From assembly GCF_002563635.1 (NCBI RefSeq), contig NZ_PDIZ01000003.1, positions 558,001 to 622,000 on the forward strand: a stretch of DNA of 64,000 nucleotides, read 5' to 3'. Source of the stretch: Bacillus sp. es.036. GTDB taxonomy: Bacteria; Bacillota; Bacilli; Bacillales; Guptibacillaceae. Positions 25,241-33,803 of this stretch are shown here, piece after piece; the stretch's first letter is position 1; every line of letters begins with the position of its first letter. The notes under the pieces were generated by a model. It had not been told where the DNA came from and did not search any database. It saw nothing but the letters and a program-made list of their open reading frames with translations. The translations under genes were made by a program, and so were the position numbers.

Positions 25241-25933
25241 ATGAAGAAACATTATATGAGTGGTTATGATGCAGTAAGCGATATTGCTGATGGGTCAACT
25301 TTGATGGTTGGAGGCTTTGGATTAGTAGGAATTCCTGAGCAAATGATTTTAGGGTTAGTAGAATCAGAAGTTAAAAACCTGACGATTATTTCAAACAACT
25401 GTGGTGTAGATGATTGGGGGCTTGGTCTTCTACTAAAAAACCACCAAATTAAAAAGATGATTGGATCCTACGTGGGAGAAAACAAAGAGTTTGAAAGGCA
25501 GGTGCTTTCGGGTGAACTTGAAGTTGAGTTAATTCCACAGGGAACGCTCGCTGAAAGAATTCGAGCTGGCGGAGCTGGTATTCCCGCTTTTTATACACCT
25601 GCAGGGGTTGGTACTAAGGTAGCTGAAGGAAAAGAAACACGCACCTTTCACGGAAAAGAATATGTCTTAGAGCATGCTTTGTATGCAGACTACAGTCTGA
25701 TTAGAGCTTATCAGGCGGATGAGGGCGGGAATCTTGTTTATAACAAGACAGCACGTAATTTTAATCCAATGATTGCAGCTGCAGGAAAAATCACTTTAGC
25801 TGAAGTTGAGAACATAGTAGCTACAGGTGAACTGAATGCAGATCAGGTTCATACCCCAGGAATTTATGTTCAGGGTCTTCTTGAAGCAAAGCAGGAGAAA
25901 CGGATCGAACGAAAAACCATTCGTAACAGATAG
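25241..25933 (+). CDS. scoA: 3-oxoacid CoA-transferase subunit A
   Basis: A 230-residue alpha subunit of succinyl-CoA:3-oxoacid (or acetoacetate) CoA-transferase. The family signature GGFGLVGIPEQMI is near residue 27, followed by the SNNCGVDDWGLGLLL and GTLAERIRAGGAGIPAF segments almost identical to B. subtilis ScoA as I recall it. With subunit B it activates acetoacetate to acetoacetyl-CoA. Start choices are GTG 25235, ATG 25238 and ATG 25241; the last is eight bases after AAGGAG. It is the first gene of the sigma-54 operon. Confidence 0.95.
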   Translation: MKKHYMSGYDAVSDIADGSTLMVGGFGLVGIPEQMILGLVESEVKNLTIISNNCGVDDWGLGLLLKNHQIKKMIGSYVGENKEFERQVLSGELEVELIPQGTLAERIRAGGAGIPAFYTPAGVGTKVAEGKETRTFHGKEYVLEHALYADYSLIRAYQADEGGNLVYNKTARNFNPMIAAAGKITLAEVENIVATGELNADQVHTPGIYVQGLLEAKQEKRIERKTIRNR

Positions 25934-25941
25934 GAGAGATA

Positions 25942-26613
25942 ATGATGAAGGCTACAAAAAGTAATGTACGAGAACGAATCGCTAGAAGAGCGGAAAAAGA
26001 AATTAAAAACGGTTATTATGTGAATCTTGGTATCGGGATTCCCACTCTTGTTGCTAACTACATATCAGATGATAAAGTGATTGTCCTTCAGTCTGAAAAT
26101 GGTCTTCTTGGAATTGGAGAATATCCACAAGAGAATGAAGTGGACCCGGATCTCATCAATGCTGGAAAAGAGACCGTAACAGAAATGAAAGGCGCTTCTT
26201 ATTTTGATAGCGCAGAATCGTTCGGGATGATTCGAGGGGGGCACATTGACCTCGCGATACTCGGAGGGATGGAAGTATCTGAAGAAGGTGACCTCGCAAA
26301 TTGGATGATACCAGGAAAAATGATTAAAGGGATGGGCGGGGCAATGGATCTTGTTCATGGAGCAAAGAAAATCACGGTTATTATGGACCATGTAAATAAA
26401 GACGGTGCTCCTAAAATCGTGAAGAGCTGTTCGCTCCCATTGACAGGGAAAAGCGTCGTCAACCGCATTATTACTGATCGCGCGATGCTAGACGTAACAG
26501 ATAGTGGGTTAGTGGTGCAAGAAATTGCCTCGGGATACACTTTGGAAGATATTAAACAATCAACAGAACCTGTCATCAAAGTATCACCAACACTGAAATA
26601 TAATGCGTATTAA
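25942..26613 (+). CDS. scoB: 3-oxoacid CoA-transferase subunit B
   Basis: A 223-residue beta subunit of the CoA-transferase. The catalytic Glu is in the SENGLLGIG motif near residue 52, where a glutamyl-CoA intermediate forms. GIGIPTLVANYI and GGHIDLAILGGMEV are family landmarks. It follows subunit A by eight bases, with AGGAGA before its ATG pair (25942 or 25945). Together the subunits would convert acetoacetate plus succinyl-CoA into acetoacetyl-CoA and succinate. Confidence 0.95.
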   Translation: MMKATKSNVRERIARRAEKEIKNGYYVNLGIGIPTLVANYISDDKVIVLQSENGLLGIGEYPQENEVDPDLINAGKETVTEMKGASYFDSAESFGMIRGGHIDLAILGGMEVSEEGDLANWMIPGKMIKGMGGAMDLVHGAKKITVIMDHVNKDGAPKIVKSCSLPLTGKSVVNRIITDRAMLDVTDSGLVVQEIASGYTLEDIKQSTEPVIKVSPTLKYNAY

Positions 26614-26627
26614 GAAGGAGGGCTAGT

Positions 26628-27947
26628 ATGTTAAGTATGATCGGTTTAATTGGTGGGTTATTACTTCTCATTTACCTTACGATGAAAGGAATGAATCTAC
26701 TAGTTGCGGGACCTCTCTGTGCGATCGTTGTTGCAGTACTGAGTGGATTGCCGCTTTTCCCACAGCTTGTGAAAGAAGGAGCTCCGAATTTCGTTGGAAG
26801 TTACATGGGTGGATTTTCAGGGTTTGTTGCTTCTTGGTTTCCTATGTTTTTACTTGGAGCAATCTTTGGGAAAGTGATGGAAGATAGCGGTGCGGCAGAT
26901 AGCGTCTCTAAATGGGTTGTAGAAAAGCTTGGATTAAAACAGGCGGTGCTCGCTATCGTTCTAGCCTGTGCGATTTTAACGTACGGCGGTGTCAGTCTTT
27001 TTGTTGTCGCATTCTCAGTTTATCCGATGGCTGTTGGTCTATTTAAGCAAGCCGATTTACCACGTCGGTTTATACCAGCGACGCTTGCGTTTGGCTCGGT
27101 TACCTTCACTATGACATCTGCTGGATCTCCAGAAATTCAAAACTGGATTCCGATCGAATATTTAAATACGAGTCCTTATGCAGGTTGGCAAGTCAGTTTA
27201 ATAGTAGCGTTATTCATGGCACTATTTGGTTACTGGTGGCTGAAACGTATGATATCGAAAGCTGTAGCAAAAGGAGAACGATTTGAATCGAGAAAGGAAG
27301 ATCCTGAAGTAGAGAATCGTCCACTTCCAAATCCATTACTTGGACTTGTACCACTTGTTATCGTATTAATTATCTCCTTCATTTTCCATGATAGCTTAAA
27401 GCAATCAGCACTCATCATTGCTTTACTCGGAGGGGTTGTAGCGACTTATTTGTTAAATCGCAAATACTTTGAGAACTTTGGACGTGCCGTTTCTGATGGT
27501 ACGCTTGGAGCATTGATTGCAATCGGAAATACAGCGGCTGTAGTTGGTTTTGGGGGTGTAGCACAGTCTGTTCCAGCATTTGAAACGGCAGTGGATTTCA
27601 TGACGGGTATTCCTGGGAGTCCTCTTATTGGGGGTGCAATTGCAGTAAGTGTGATTGCTGGATTAACAGGATCAGCATCTGGTGGTCAAGTAATCGCTCT
27701 TCCAATCCTTGCTCCTCACTATATTGATGCTGGTGTGAATCCAGAAGCCCTTCATCGTACAATTGCCATCTCTTCTGGTGCCCTTGATTCATTGCCTCAT
27801 AATGGTTATGTTGTAACAACGATTCGGGCTATATGTGGTGAATCTCACCAGGATGCATACGGTGCAGTAGGAGCGCTTACAGTCATCGTCCCTCTTATAG
27901 GACTTGCTCTTGCTATTCTATTATTCAGTCTCGGACTTGGAATTTAG
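26628..27947 (+). CDS. GntP-family permease, YxjC-like (probable 3-hydroxybutyrate importer)
   Basis: A 439-residue permease with about 12 helices of the GntP family, whose members move gluconate or hydroxy-acids with protons. GNTAAVVGFGGVAQS near residue 300 and the LTGSASGGQVIALPILAPHY run near 345 are typical. B. subtilis has the same neighbourhood (yxjC-scoA-scoB-yxjF, from memory). Placement between CoA-transferase and hydroxybutyrate dehydrogenase genes points to 3-hydroxybutyrate or acetoacetate as substrate, which is inference. AAGGAGG precedes the start 15 bases after subunit B. Confidence 0.9.
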   Translation: MLSMIGLIGGLLLLIYLTMKGMNLLVAGPLCAIVVAVLSGLPLFPQLVKEGAPNFVGSYMGGFSGFVASWFPMFLLGAIFGKVMEDSGAADSVSKWVVEKLGLKQAVLAIVLACAILTYGGVSLFVVAFSVYPMAVGLFKQADLPRRFIPATLAFGSVTFTMTSAGSPEIQNWIPIEYLNTSPYAGWQVSLIVALFMALFGYWWLKRMISKAVAKGERFESRKEDPEVENRPLPNPLLGLVPLVIVLIISFIFHDSLKQSALIIALLGGVVATYLLNRKYFENFGRAVSDGTLGALIAIGNTAAVVGFGGVAQSVPAFETAVDFMTGIPGSPLIGGAIAVSVIAGLTGSASGGQVIALPILAPHYIDAGVNPEALHRTIAISSGALDSLPHNGYVVTTIRAICGESHQDAYGAVGALTVIVPLIGLALAILLFSLGLGI

Positions 27948-27968
27948 TATGAAAAAGGAGGGAGTTTG

Positions 27969-28748
27969 TTGTTAGTAAATAAAAAAGTAGTCGTAATCAC
28001 TGGAGCAGCGAGCGGGATCGGAAAGGAACTAGCGCGAGTGTTTGCAGAGAACGGTGCAAAGGTTGTCCTTAGTGATTTGGATGAGGATAAGGTCAAAAGG
28101 GCTGCAGCTGAATTAAAAGAAAATGGTATGGATACGATTGGAATTCGCTGTAATGTAACGAAAGAAAACGAAGTAGAGGCATTATTTTTTCAAACCCTAA
28201 AAAAGTTTGATCGGATAGACGTTTTGATAAATAATGCAGGTCTTCAACACGTTTCAACTATTGAAACATTCCCAACGGAAAAGTTTGAACTGTTAACGAA
28301 AGTAATGCTTGTTGCACCGTTTATTGCAACTAAGCTAGCTTTTCCCATTATGAAGAAACAGAAGTGTGGTCGAATTATTAACATGTCTTCTATTAACGGA
28401 CTTGTGGGCTTCTCAGGAAAAGCCGCTTACAATAGTGCAAAGCATGGTGTGATTGGACTTACTAAAGTAGCTGCGCTTGAAGGAGCTGAAGATGGTATTA
28501 CAGTAAATGCTGTTTGCCCAGGATATGTGGATACTCCGTTAGTAAGGGGGCAGCTTGAGGATTTAGCTAAAAGTAGAGAAGTAGCATTAGAGAGAGTACT
28601 TGAAGAAGTGATTTATCCGCTCGTTCCACAAAAGCGTCTGCTCACAGTGCAGGAAATTGCAGATTACACAATGTTTCTCGCAAGCGATAAGGCAAAAGGG
28701 ATTACAGGTCAGGCCGTTGTGATTGATGGGGGTTACACAGCACAATAA
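27969..28748 (+). CDS. 3-hydroxybutyrate dehydrogenase-like SDR, YxjF-like
   Basis: A 259-residue classical SDR. It has TGAASGIGKELA near residue 12, NNAGLQHVSTIE near 88, catalytic Ser of SSINGLVG, and the YNSAKHG Tyr/Lys pair near 155. NNAGLQHV and the C-terminal VPQKRLLT and IDGGYTAQ segments are characteristic of (R)-3-hydroxybutyrate dehydrogenases. An Asp after the second strand (LSDLDED) fits NAD+. It would oxidise 3-hydroxybutyrate to acetoacetate for the CoA-transferase. Initiation is at TTG 27969 (or TTG 27966), six bases after AGGAGG. Confidence 0.9.
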   Translation: MLVNKKVVVITGAASGIGKELARVFAENGAKVVLSDLDEDKVKRAAAELKENGMDTIGIRCNVTKENEVEALFFQTLKKFDRIDVLINNAGLQHVSTIETFPTEKFELLTKVMLVAPFIATKLAFPIMKKQKCGRIINMSSINGLVGFSGKAAYNSAKHGVIGLTKVAALEGAEDGITVNAVCPGYVDTPLVRGQLEDLAKSREVALERVLEEVIYPLVPQKRLLTVQEIADYTMFLASDKAKGITGQAVVIDGGYTAQ

Positions 28749-28794
28749 TAAATCCCTTCAGTGAAAAAAGCTAAATCTCTTCCCTCACAAGCAC

Positions 28795-28824
28795 TTGTAA
28801 ACGCTTTCCTTTTATTTGTAAAAT
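28795..28824 (+). promoter_or_regulatory. Promoter with overlapping cre-like site before the thiolase gene
   Basis: TTGTAA (28795-28800) and TAAAAT (28819-28824) are 18 bases apart. TGTAAACGCTTTCC (28796-28809) matches the CcpA cre consensus except the last base. This suggests a separate, glucose-repressed start for the thiolase gene in addition to sigma-54 read-through. Confidence 0.6.
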
Positions 28825-28846
28825 AGAGAAGAATGGAGGGGAAAAC

Positions 28847-30025
28847 ATGAAAGACGTTTTTATATTGGAAGGTGCAAGAACACCATTTGGTTCATTTGGT
28901 GGTTCACTTAAAGATAGTAATCCAACAGCCTTGGGGATTTCAGCAAGTAAAGAAGCTCTAAGAAAAAGTGGAATAGAGGCTAGTGAAATTGATCTTTCTG
29001 TTATTGGGAATGTGATTCATTCTACATCAAATGCTTCTTATTTAGCGCGTCACATTGCACTTGGGAGTGGAATACCTATTGAAAGTCCAGCACTAACAGT
29101 AAATCGACTTTGTGGTTCTGGTATGCAAGCTGTCATCTCAGCAGCGCAATCCATTATGATGGGGGACGGTCAAACGGCCCTTGCCGGAGGAGCGGAGAAT
29201 ATGAGCTTATCTCCGTATACGTTAAGAGGAAGTCGTTTTGGAGCAAAAATGGGTGCTCCGAAAATGGATGATATGCTTTTGGCTACGTTAACTGATGAGT
29301 ATACTGGAACTGGAATGGGGATAACGGGAGAGAATCTGGCAGTAAAGTATGGGATTTCTAGAGAAGATCAGGATGAATATGCAACTCAAAGTCAGCAAAA
29401 AGCTGCTGATGCAAGAGAAAAAGGTATTTTCATAGAAGAAATTGTACCTGTTGAAGTAAAAGGGAGAAAGGGGATTGAAACCTTTTCAACTGACGAACAT
29501 ATTCGAGAAGGTACAACAGCAGAAAAGCTAGCTGGGCTTAAACCTGCTTTCAAAAAAGATGGAACTGTCACTGGTGGGAATGCAAGTGGCATAAATGATG
29601 GAGCCGCTTCTGTCGTATTGGGAGGAGCAGATTATGTCTCTTCAAAGAATCTTAAGCCACTTGCTCGAATTGTCTCCTGGGGTATAGCGGGAGTAGATCC
29701 TTCGATTATGGGAATTGGACCAGTGCCTGCTATACGGCAAGCATTAGATAAAGCAGGTATGACACTTCAGCAGATGGACTTGATTGAAGTGAATGAAGCC
29801 TTTGCCGCTCAGTATCTAGCCGTTGAAAAAGAGCTAGAGCTTGATCGCTCACGAGTGAATGTGAACGGTGGTGCAATTGCTTTAGGGCATCCAGTAGGTG
29901 CGAGTGGCACGCGTATTCTTTATACACTTATAAAAGAATTAAAGCGTAGAAATGGAAAGTATGGTGTTGCTTCACTCTGCATTGGTGGCGGACAAGGAAT
30001 TGCTATGGTGGTTGAAATCAATTAA
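28847..30025 (+). CDS. Acetyl-CoA C-acyltransferase (thiolase)
   Basis: A 392-residue thiolase. The acyl-accepting Cys is in [11 protein letters not shown] near residue 87, the His of [16 protein letters not shown] near 348, and the second Cys in SLCIGGGQG near 377. It would cleave acetoacetyl-CoA with CoA into two acetyl-CoA, the last step of 3-hydroxybutyrate use in this locus. Biosynthetic direction is also possible for this family. A GAATGGAGGGG site precedes ATG 28847. It lies 98 bases after the SDR and may have its own cre-controlled promoter. Confidence 0.95.
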   Translation: MKDVFILEGARTPFGSFGGSLKDSNPTALGISASKEALRKSGIEASEIDLSVIGNVIHSTSNASYLARHIALGSGIPIESPALTVNRLCGSGMQAVISAAQSIMMGDGQTALAGGAENMSLSPYTLRGSRFGAKMGAPKMDDMLLATLTDEYTGTGMGITGENLAVKYGISREDQDEYATQSQQKAADAREKGIFIEEIVPVEVKGRKGIETFSTDEHIREGTTAEKLAGLKPAFKKDGTVTGGNASGINDGAASVVLGGADYVSSKNLKPLARIVSWGIAGVDPSIMGIGPVPAIRQALDKAGMTLQQMDLIEVNEAFAAQYLAVEKELELDRSRVNVNGGAIALGHPVGASGTRILYTLIKELKRRNGKYGVASLCIGGGQGIAMVVEIN

Positions 30026-30039
30026 TTTGTCAGAAAAGA

Positions 30040-30068
30040 TTGCCAATTAAATAAATATTGCGTATACT
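30040..30068 (+). promoter_or_regulatory. SigA-type promoter of the rsgA leader
   Basis: TTGCCA (30040-30045), 17 bases, TATACT (30063-30068). It drives a leader of about 270 bases holding a 20-codon frame and two terminators. Confidence 0.78.
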
Positions 30069-30099
30069 AATGGTACTAACATACGGAAAGGGGTTGTGC

Positions 30100-30162
30100 A
30101 TGATGGTAAATAACAAAATGAATTCATTGTTAATTGCATATTGTGCACAGTCCAATTGGTAA
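30100..30162 (+). CDS. Leader peptide (20 residues) upstream of rsgA
   Basis: ATG 30100 (or 30103) follows GAAAGGGG with good spacing and opens a 20-codon frame, read as MMVNNKMNSLLIAYCAQSNW. The last codons (GCA CAG TCC A, 30145-30154) are complementary over ten bases, with one G-U pair, to 30207-30216 in the arm region of the downstream terminator. That pairing would compete with the terminator. This is the layout of translation-attenuation leaders of antibiotic-response genes. The peptide itself probably has no other function. Confidence 0.65.
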   Translation: MMVNNKMNSLLIAYCAQSNW

Positions 30163-30198
30163 GGTAGGAGTCTTTTCTTACTTCTGATTAATAAGATC

Positions 30199-30245
30199 AA
30201 AAACCATGGGCTGTGCGACTGTGTCGCTATGTCTATGGTTTTTTT
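30199..30245 (+). terminator. Attenuator terminator 1 of the rsgA leader
   Basis: AAAAACCAT (30199-30207) pairs with ATGGTTTTT (30235-30243), with an inner GCGAC-TGT-GTCGC stem (30215-30227) and a T run. Its left side overlaps the stretch complementary to the leader-peptide codons, so antiterminator and terminator are mutually exclusive. Confidence 0.8.
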
Positions 30246-30283
30246 ATACTCGATCAGCTAATCATCTACGCTGATTGTAGGAT

Positions 30284-30312
30284 AAGAGCCGACACCACTG
30301 TACGGCTTTTTG
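30284..30312 (+). terminator. Attenuator terminator 2 of the rsgA leader
   Basis: AAGAGCCG (30284-30291) pairs with CGGCTTTT (30303-30310) followed by Ts, 35 bases before the rsgA start codon. A smaller hairpin ATCAGC/GCTGAT (30253-30275) lies between the two terminators. Confidence 0.7.
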
Positions 30313-30346
30313 TCATATTTACACTTATTAATCAGGAGGCTTTCAA

Positions 30347-31396
30347 TTGAATCGAATAACATTAGGTTGGAATTCATACTTTGAAGACAATTATCAAGCT
30401 ATAGCAAATGGATTTATACCAGCTCGAGTTATAGTAGAACATCGTGGAGGTTATAACGTCTCTACAGGAGAAAGTTCTTATGCAGCAGAACTTTCAGGTA
30501 AGTTCCGATTTGAAGTAACACGGCGTGATGCTTTGCCAGCAGTTGGTGACTGGGTCCTTATTGCTCCTAAAACGGATAACAAAGCAATTATTCATGATCT
30601 GCTACCGAGGAGAAGTAAGTTTTCAAGAAAAATTGCAGGGACGACAACTGAGGAACAAATTATTGTAGCTAATGTTGATACGGTTTTTCTTGTCAATGCA
30701 TTAAATCAGGACTTTAACCCAAGTCGTATTGAAAGATACCTTGTCATGGCGTGGGAAAGCGGTGCAAAGCCGGTTATTGTACTCAGTAAAGCTGATCTTT
30801 GTACTGATGTGGAACAGAAAGTAAGTGCTCTTTATAGTATTGCTGTAGGTGTACCGATCCACGTAGTGAGTTCGGCGACCAAAAAAGGGATTGATGAGTT
30901 AAAAGTGTATTTAACAGAGGGAACTACCACAGCTTTGTTAGGTTCATCAGGTGCTGGTAAGTCTACGCTCATAAACAAATTATATGGCAAAGAAATTCAA
31001 GTTGTACAAGATATTCGCCAAGATGACGGCAAAGGAAAGCATACCACGACTAGTCGAGAACTGATAACGCTTCAAACAGGTGGCGTACTAATTGATACGC
31101 CTGGAATGAGAGAACTTCAGCTCTGGGAAACCGATCATCTTTCTCAAAGCTTCCCTGATATTGACGCATTTGCAGAGAAATGTCGTTTTAGAGATTGCCA
31201 ACATGAAGGTGAACCTAAATGTGCAGTGAGAAATGCAATAGAGGAAGGAATGTTAGAAGAAAGAAGGCTTGAGAATTATAAGAAATTCCATCGTGAGCTA
31301 GCTTTTCTTGAGCGACAAACAAATAAGAAGGCTCATCTCGAAGAGAAGAAAAAGTGGAAAAAAATCGCTGGAGATCGAACTAGAAAGAATCGCTAG
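30347..31396 (+). CDS. rsgA: Ribosome small-subunit GTPase RsgA (paralogue type)
   Basis: A 349-residue circularly permuted GTPase of the RsgA/YjeQ family, which acts in late 30S subunit maturation. The order is an N-terminal OB-like domain, G4 LSKADL near residue 145, G1 GSSGAGKSTLIN near 200, G3 DTPGMREL near 245, and a C-terminal zinc site CRFRDCQHEGEPKC. A basic tail rich in Lys ends the protein. It is longer than B. subtilis YloQ (about 300 residues, from memory) and stands alone, not in the prpC-prkC cluster, so it is probably a second copy. It starts at TTG 30347 after AGGAGG. Control appears to be by the leader attenuator upstream. Confidence 0.93.
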   Translation: MNRITLGWNSYFEDNYQAIANGFIPARVIVEHRGGYNVSTGESSYAAELSGKFRFEVTRRDALPAVGDWVLIAPKTDNKAIIHDLLPRRSKFSRKIAGTTTEEQIIVANVDTVFLVNALNQDFNPSRIERYLVMAWESGAKPVIVLSKADLCTDVEQKVSALYSIAVGVPIHVVSSATKKGIDELKVYLTEGTTTALLGSSGAGKSTLINKLYGKEIQVVQDIRQDDGKGKHTTTSRELITLQTGGVLIDTPGMRELQLWETDHLSQSFPDIDAFAEKCRFRDCQHEGEPKCAVRNAIEEGMLEERRLENYKKFHRELAFLERQTNKKAHLEEKKKWKKIAGDRTRKNR

Positions 31397-31425
31397 GATC
31401 TTTAATTTAGGAAGGAGACGACCAA

Positions 31426-31923
31426 ATGACGGATGAGCGCTCTGTGTTAAACGATTATGCTTCGCTAATTAATTGGTTAGAATCGACTGCGATGGAGATG
31501 AGCGAAACCATCTTCTTTCAGCCTATCAAGCAAGGCAAGTGGTCTCCAGCTGAAATCCTGTCCCATATCATGATGTGGGACAATTATCTTCTTAAAGAAA
31601 GAATTCCTTTTATTGAAATGGAAGCTAATTTGCCTAAACTTGATAACGTTGAAGAAGTAAATCAGCGCGCAGCAGAGTATGCGTTATCTGGTCTAAATAA
31701 AGAAAATTTAGTTGCTGAAACCATACAAGCACGAAGACAAGTGGTGGCCCGCCTTCAGCAATTTGAACCGATTCAGTGGAGCAACACGTTTTATATTGAG
31801 AAGTATCCAATCTGTCTTACAGGTTATATAAAAGGTCTTATTGAGCACGATGATCACCATAAGTTGCAAGTAGAAGTTTTTATGAACGAGCAAGGATTTT
31901 CCCAGTCCCACTTTACCTTATAG
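31426..31923 (+). CDS. DinB-like four-helix protein
   Basis: A 165-residue member of the DinB/YfiT-like putative metalloenzyme superfamily. The conserved KWSPAEILSHIMMWDNYLL lies near residue 38 and the metal-site HDDHHKLQ near residue 143; the three His of SHI and DDHH fit the usual metal triad. Many relatives are thiol-dependent transferases or of unknown role. It begins 30 bases after rsgA with GGAAGGAG, so it may be co-transcribed with it. The biochemical function cannot be told. Confidence 0.85.
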   Translation: MTDERSVLNDYASLINWLESTAMEMSETIFFQPIKQGKWSPAEILSHIMMWDNYLLKERIPFIEMEANLPKLDNVEEVNQRAAEYALSGLNKENLVAETIQARRQVVARLQQFEPIQWSNTFYIEKYPICLTGYIKGLIEHDDHHKLQVEVFMNEQGFSQSHFTL

Positions 31924-32007
31924 CTTAACTTCCTCATCTCTCCGACTTCTGAATCAGCGGATAAGAAAGAGAGGCTGGGGTTAGGCTATAAGGTGGAGGT
32001 GAGAAGA

Positions 32008-32130
32008 ATGGCAAAACATAAAGCAAACCCTACAACCAATGGCCTGGCTTCATCCCAACCAGAAGGACAGGGAACAGGAGTTGAAGTAGGGATAACGTAC
32101 GACTCTAAACGAAAAAAGAAAAAGAAATAA
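32008..32130 (+). CDS. Small basic protein of 40 residues
   Basis: ATG 32008 follows AGGTGGAGGTGAG and encodes a hydrophilic peptide starting MAKHKANPTTNG, with a Gly/Val-rich middle and a C-terminal run of Arg and Lys (KRKKKKK). A terminator follows seven bases later. The look is that of small Bacillus proteins made in sporulating cells, but I do not recognise it and assign no function. Ribosome site and terminator are the evidence that it is expressed. Confidence 0.65.
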   Translation: MAKHKANPTTNGLASSQPEGQGTGVEVGITYDSKRKKKKK

Positions 32131-32136
32131 CAACGA

Positions 32137-32161
32137 AGCGCTGCTATGAGCAGCGCTTTTT
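32137..32161 (+). terminator. Rho-independent terminator
   Basis: AGCGCTGCT (32137-32145) pairs with AGCAGCGCT (32149-32157), followed by Ts. Confidence 0.88.
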
Positions 32162-32215
32162 AGATTGTTTTAAGCTCTTTTTCTTCCATTTTAAATCGTT
32201 TATTATTACGATCCA

Positions 32216-33634
32216 TTAGTAAATTTCTGCAAACTGCCTGATGTGCAAAGTATTTAGCGCGCTAACGAGACGGCTTGTGGCTTCAAAGAGGTTGTCCTTT
32301 GATACAGTTGTAAGAGGTAATTTGAATCTTACAGCACCTTCATAGAGTGAAGGTGACAGCAATACATGAGCTTCTAGAAGTATATCCCTCAATTCTTGAA
32401 GGTTTAACGCTGGTTTAAAATCAAACCAGATGGAAGTAGAGTCACCTTTTTCTAAAATTGTTATTTGGTCTTTTAATGCATCTAATTTATTTAGTACTTG
32501 TTTTTTCCTTGCACGTAATTCCTCTTTCACCTCTTCAAAATGCTCATGAATTTCAACTGAATATAAAATGTTATGAACAATTTCAAGAAAAACGGGAGGA
32601 GGGGTCATGCTAAGTTGAATTTGAAGCGCCGATAAACGCTTTATAACATGCTCTGGTCCTAAAACCCACCCCATACTTAAACCGGGGGAAATACCAGTAA
32701 TGTGTCCTACTTGTACAACGAGTTTTTGGTCGGTACCAAGTTCATAATATGAGCAGCTATCATTATCGTAAGACCCTGTAAGCAAAGACGTTTTCACTAT
32801 TTCTAGTATTGGAATACCGATTTTTTCATATTGTGTTAATAATTTTTTTCTTTGTTGGATTGTTGATGATTGTGTTAGGGAAAAATGGTGCTCCATCATT
32901 GAATTTGCAATAATTAGTTTGATTCCTTCCCTTTGGAAATGATGATTTGTTAAAGGGCGATCAGCTGAATAGCGAATAACGTGAATGCCAGAAGCTAGAA
33001 ATAAATTTAATTGGGAAGGGTTTATTGGTTCTTCGACGGCAATTACGTCACCAGGATTTAGAAAGCATTTCACTGATAAAAGTATCGCTTGTTCGAGACT
33101 AGAGGTCAGAACGATGTTTTCAGTAGATACTGATTGATTGATAAAGCGGTTAATCATATGTTTGGTTTGAAACATAGTTGAAGAAAATTGTTCTTTACTA
33201 GTAGTGTAAGCAGTTAAATCATAAGCATTTCGTGCAAGACATAAATCTGGTGCAACCTCTCCTGCGTTCAAGTTAATGAACGAGGGATCATTCATATAGT
33301 TAGAAGAATGGGTAAATAGTGTCGTATTTTCCGATAAATGCTGATTTCGAAGTTTATTCCACGTTGTAGAATGACTGGGAATGAAATCTGCTGCATCTGA
33401 ACTGACTCGTGTCCCGCTTCCTTGCCTGGACGTAATGAGTCCGCTAGCCCTCAATTCAGCGTAAGCTGTCGTAACAGTGCTTCGATTGACACCTAGTTGG
33501 ACGGCTAGATCGCGTTCAGCAGGAAGAGGATTCCCCGTTTGGAGAGAGCCATTTATAATGGAATCCTCATAGTAATCAACGATTTGTTTGTACAACGGTT
33601 TGCTGCTCTCTGGATTGAGTATAAATCTCGCCAT
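32216..33634 (-). CDS. MocR/GabR-type GntR regulator with degenerate aminotransferase domain
   Basis: A 472-residue MocR-family regulator. An N-terminal GntR winged helix (PLYKQIVDYYEDSIINGSLQ, then LPAERDLAVQLGVNRSTV) is followed by a class-I aminotransferase-like domain. The PLP-binding Lys expected in the G-S/T-F-S-K segment is missing: the equivalent region reads GHITGISPGLSMGW near residue 310, with Gly at the Lys position. Other PLP contacts also look eroded. It may therefore bind a ligand other than PLP, or act without an internal aldimine. ATG 33634 follows GAGGTGG. It faces the oppA-type gene, and direct repeats lie between them. Confidence 0.9.
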   Translation of the reverse strand: MARFILNPESSKPLYKQIVDYYEDSIINGSLQTGNPLPAERDLAVQLGVNRSTVTTAYAELRASGLITSRQGSGTRVSSDAADFIPSHSTTWNKLRNQHLSENTTLFTHSSNYMNDPSFINLNAGEVAPDLCLARNAYDLTAYTTSKEQFSSTMFQTKHMINRFINQSVSTENIVLTSSLEQAILLSVKCFLNPGDVIAVEEPINPSQLNLFLASGIHVIRYSADRPLTNHHFQREGIKLIIANSMMEHHFSLTQSSTIQQRKKLLTQYEKIGIPILEIVKTSLLTGSYDNDSCSYYELGTDQKLVVQVGHITGISPGLSMGWVLGPEHVIKRLSALQIQLSMTPPPVFLEIVHNILYSVEIHEHFEEVKEELRARKKQVLNKLDALKDQITILEKGDSTSIWFDFKPALNLQELRDILLEAHVLLSPSLYEGAVRFKLPLTTVSKDNLFEATSRLVSALNTLHIRQFAEIY

Positions 33635-33766
33635 TGTCCACCACCTCACTACTATTATAGAGAAAAATAGAGAAAATTGTATAAAATTTTCAAAAAATTA
33701 GAGTGGAGAAATTCACGATATACACAGGTTTTAAGCCGTTTGACGGATATTTTTGTAGAAAAAAAC

Positions 33767-33803
33767 AAATTGGATGGTATACTTTTGGCTAAATTGGATG
33801 GTT
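33767..33803. promoter_or_regulatory. Direct repeats between the MocR regulator and oppA-like gene
   Basis: AAATTGGATGGT occurs at 33767-33778 and again at 33791-33802, start to start 24 bases. MocR/GabR proteins bind direct repeats of this kind; the reverse complement ATACCATCC resembles the GabR half-site ATACCA. The rest of the 390-base divergent region shows only an inverted repeat AAGGTCTA-N8-TAGACCTT near 33968-33991. Confidence 0.6.
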
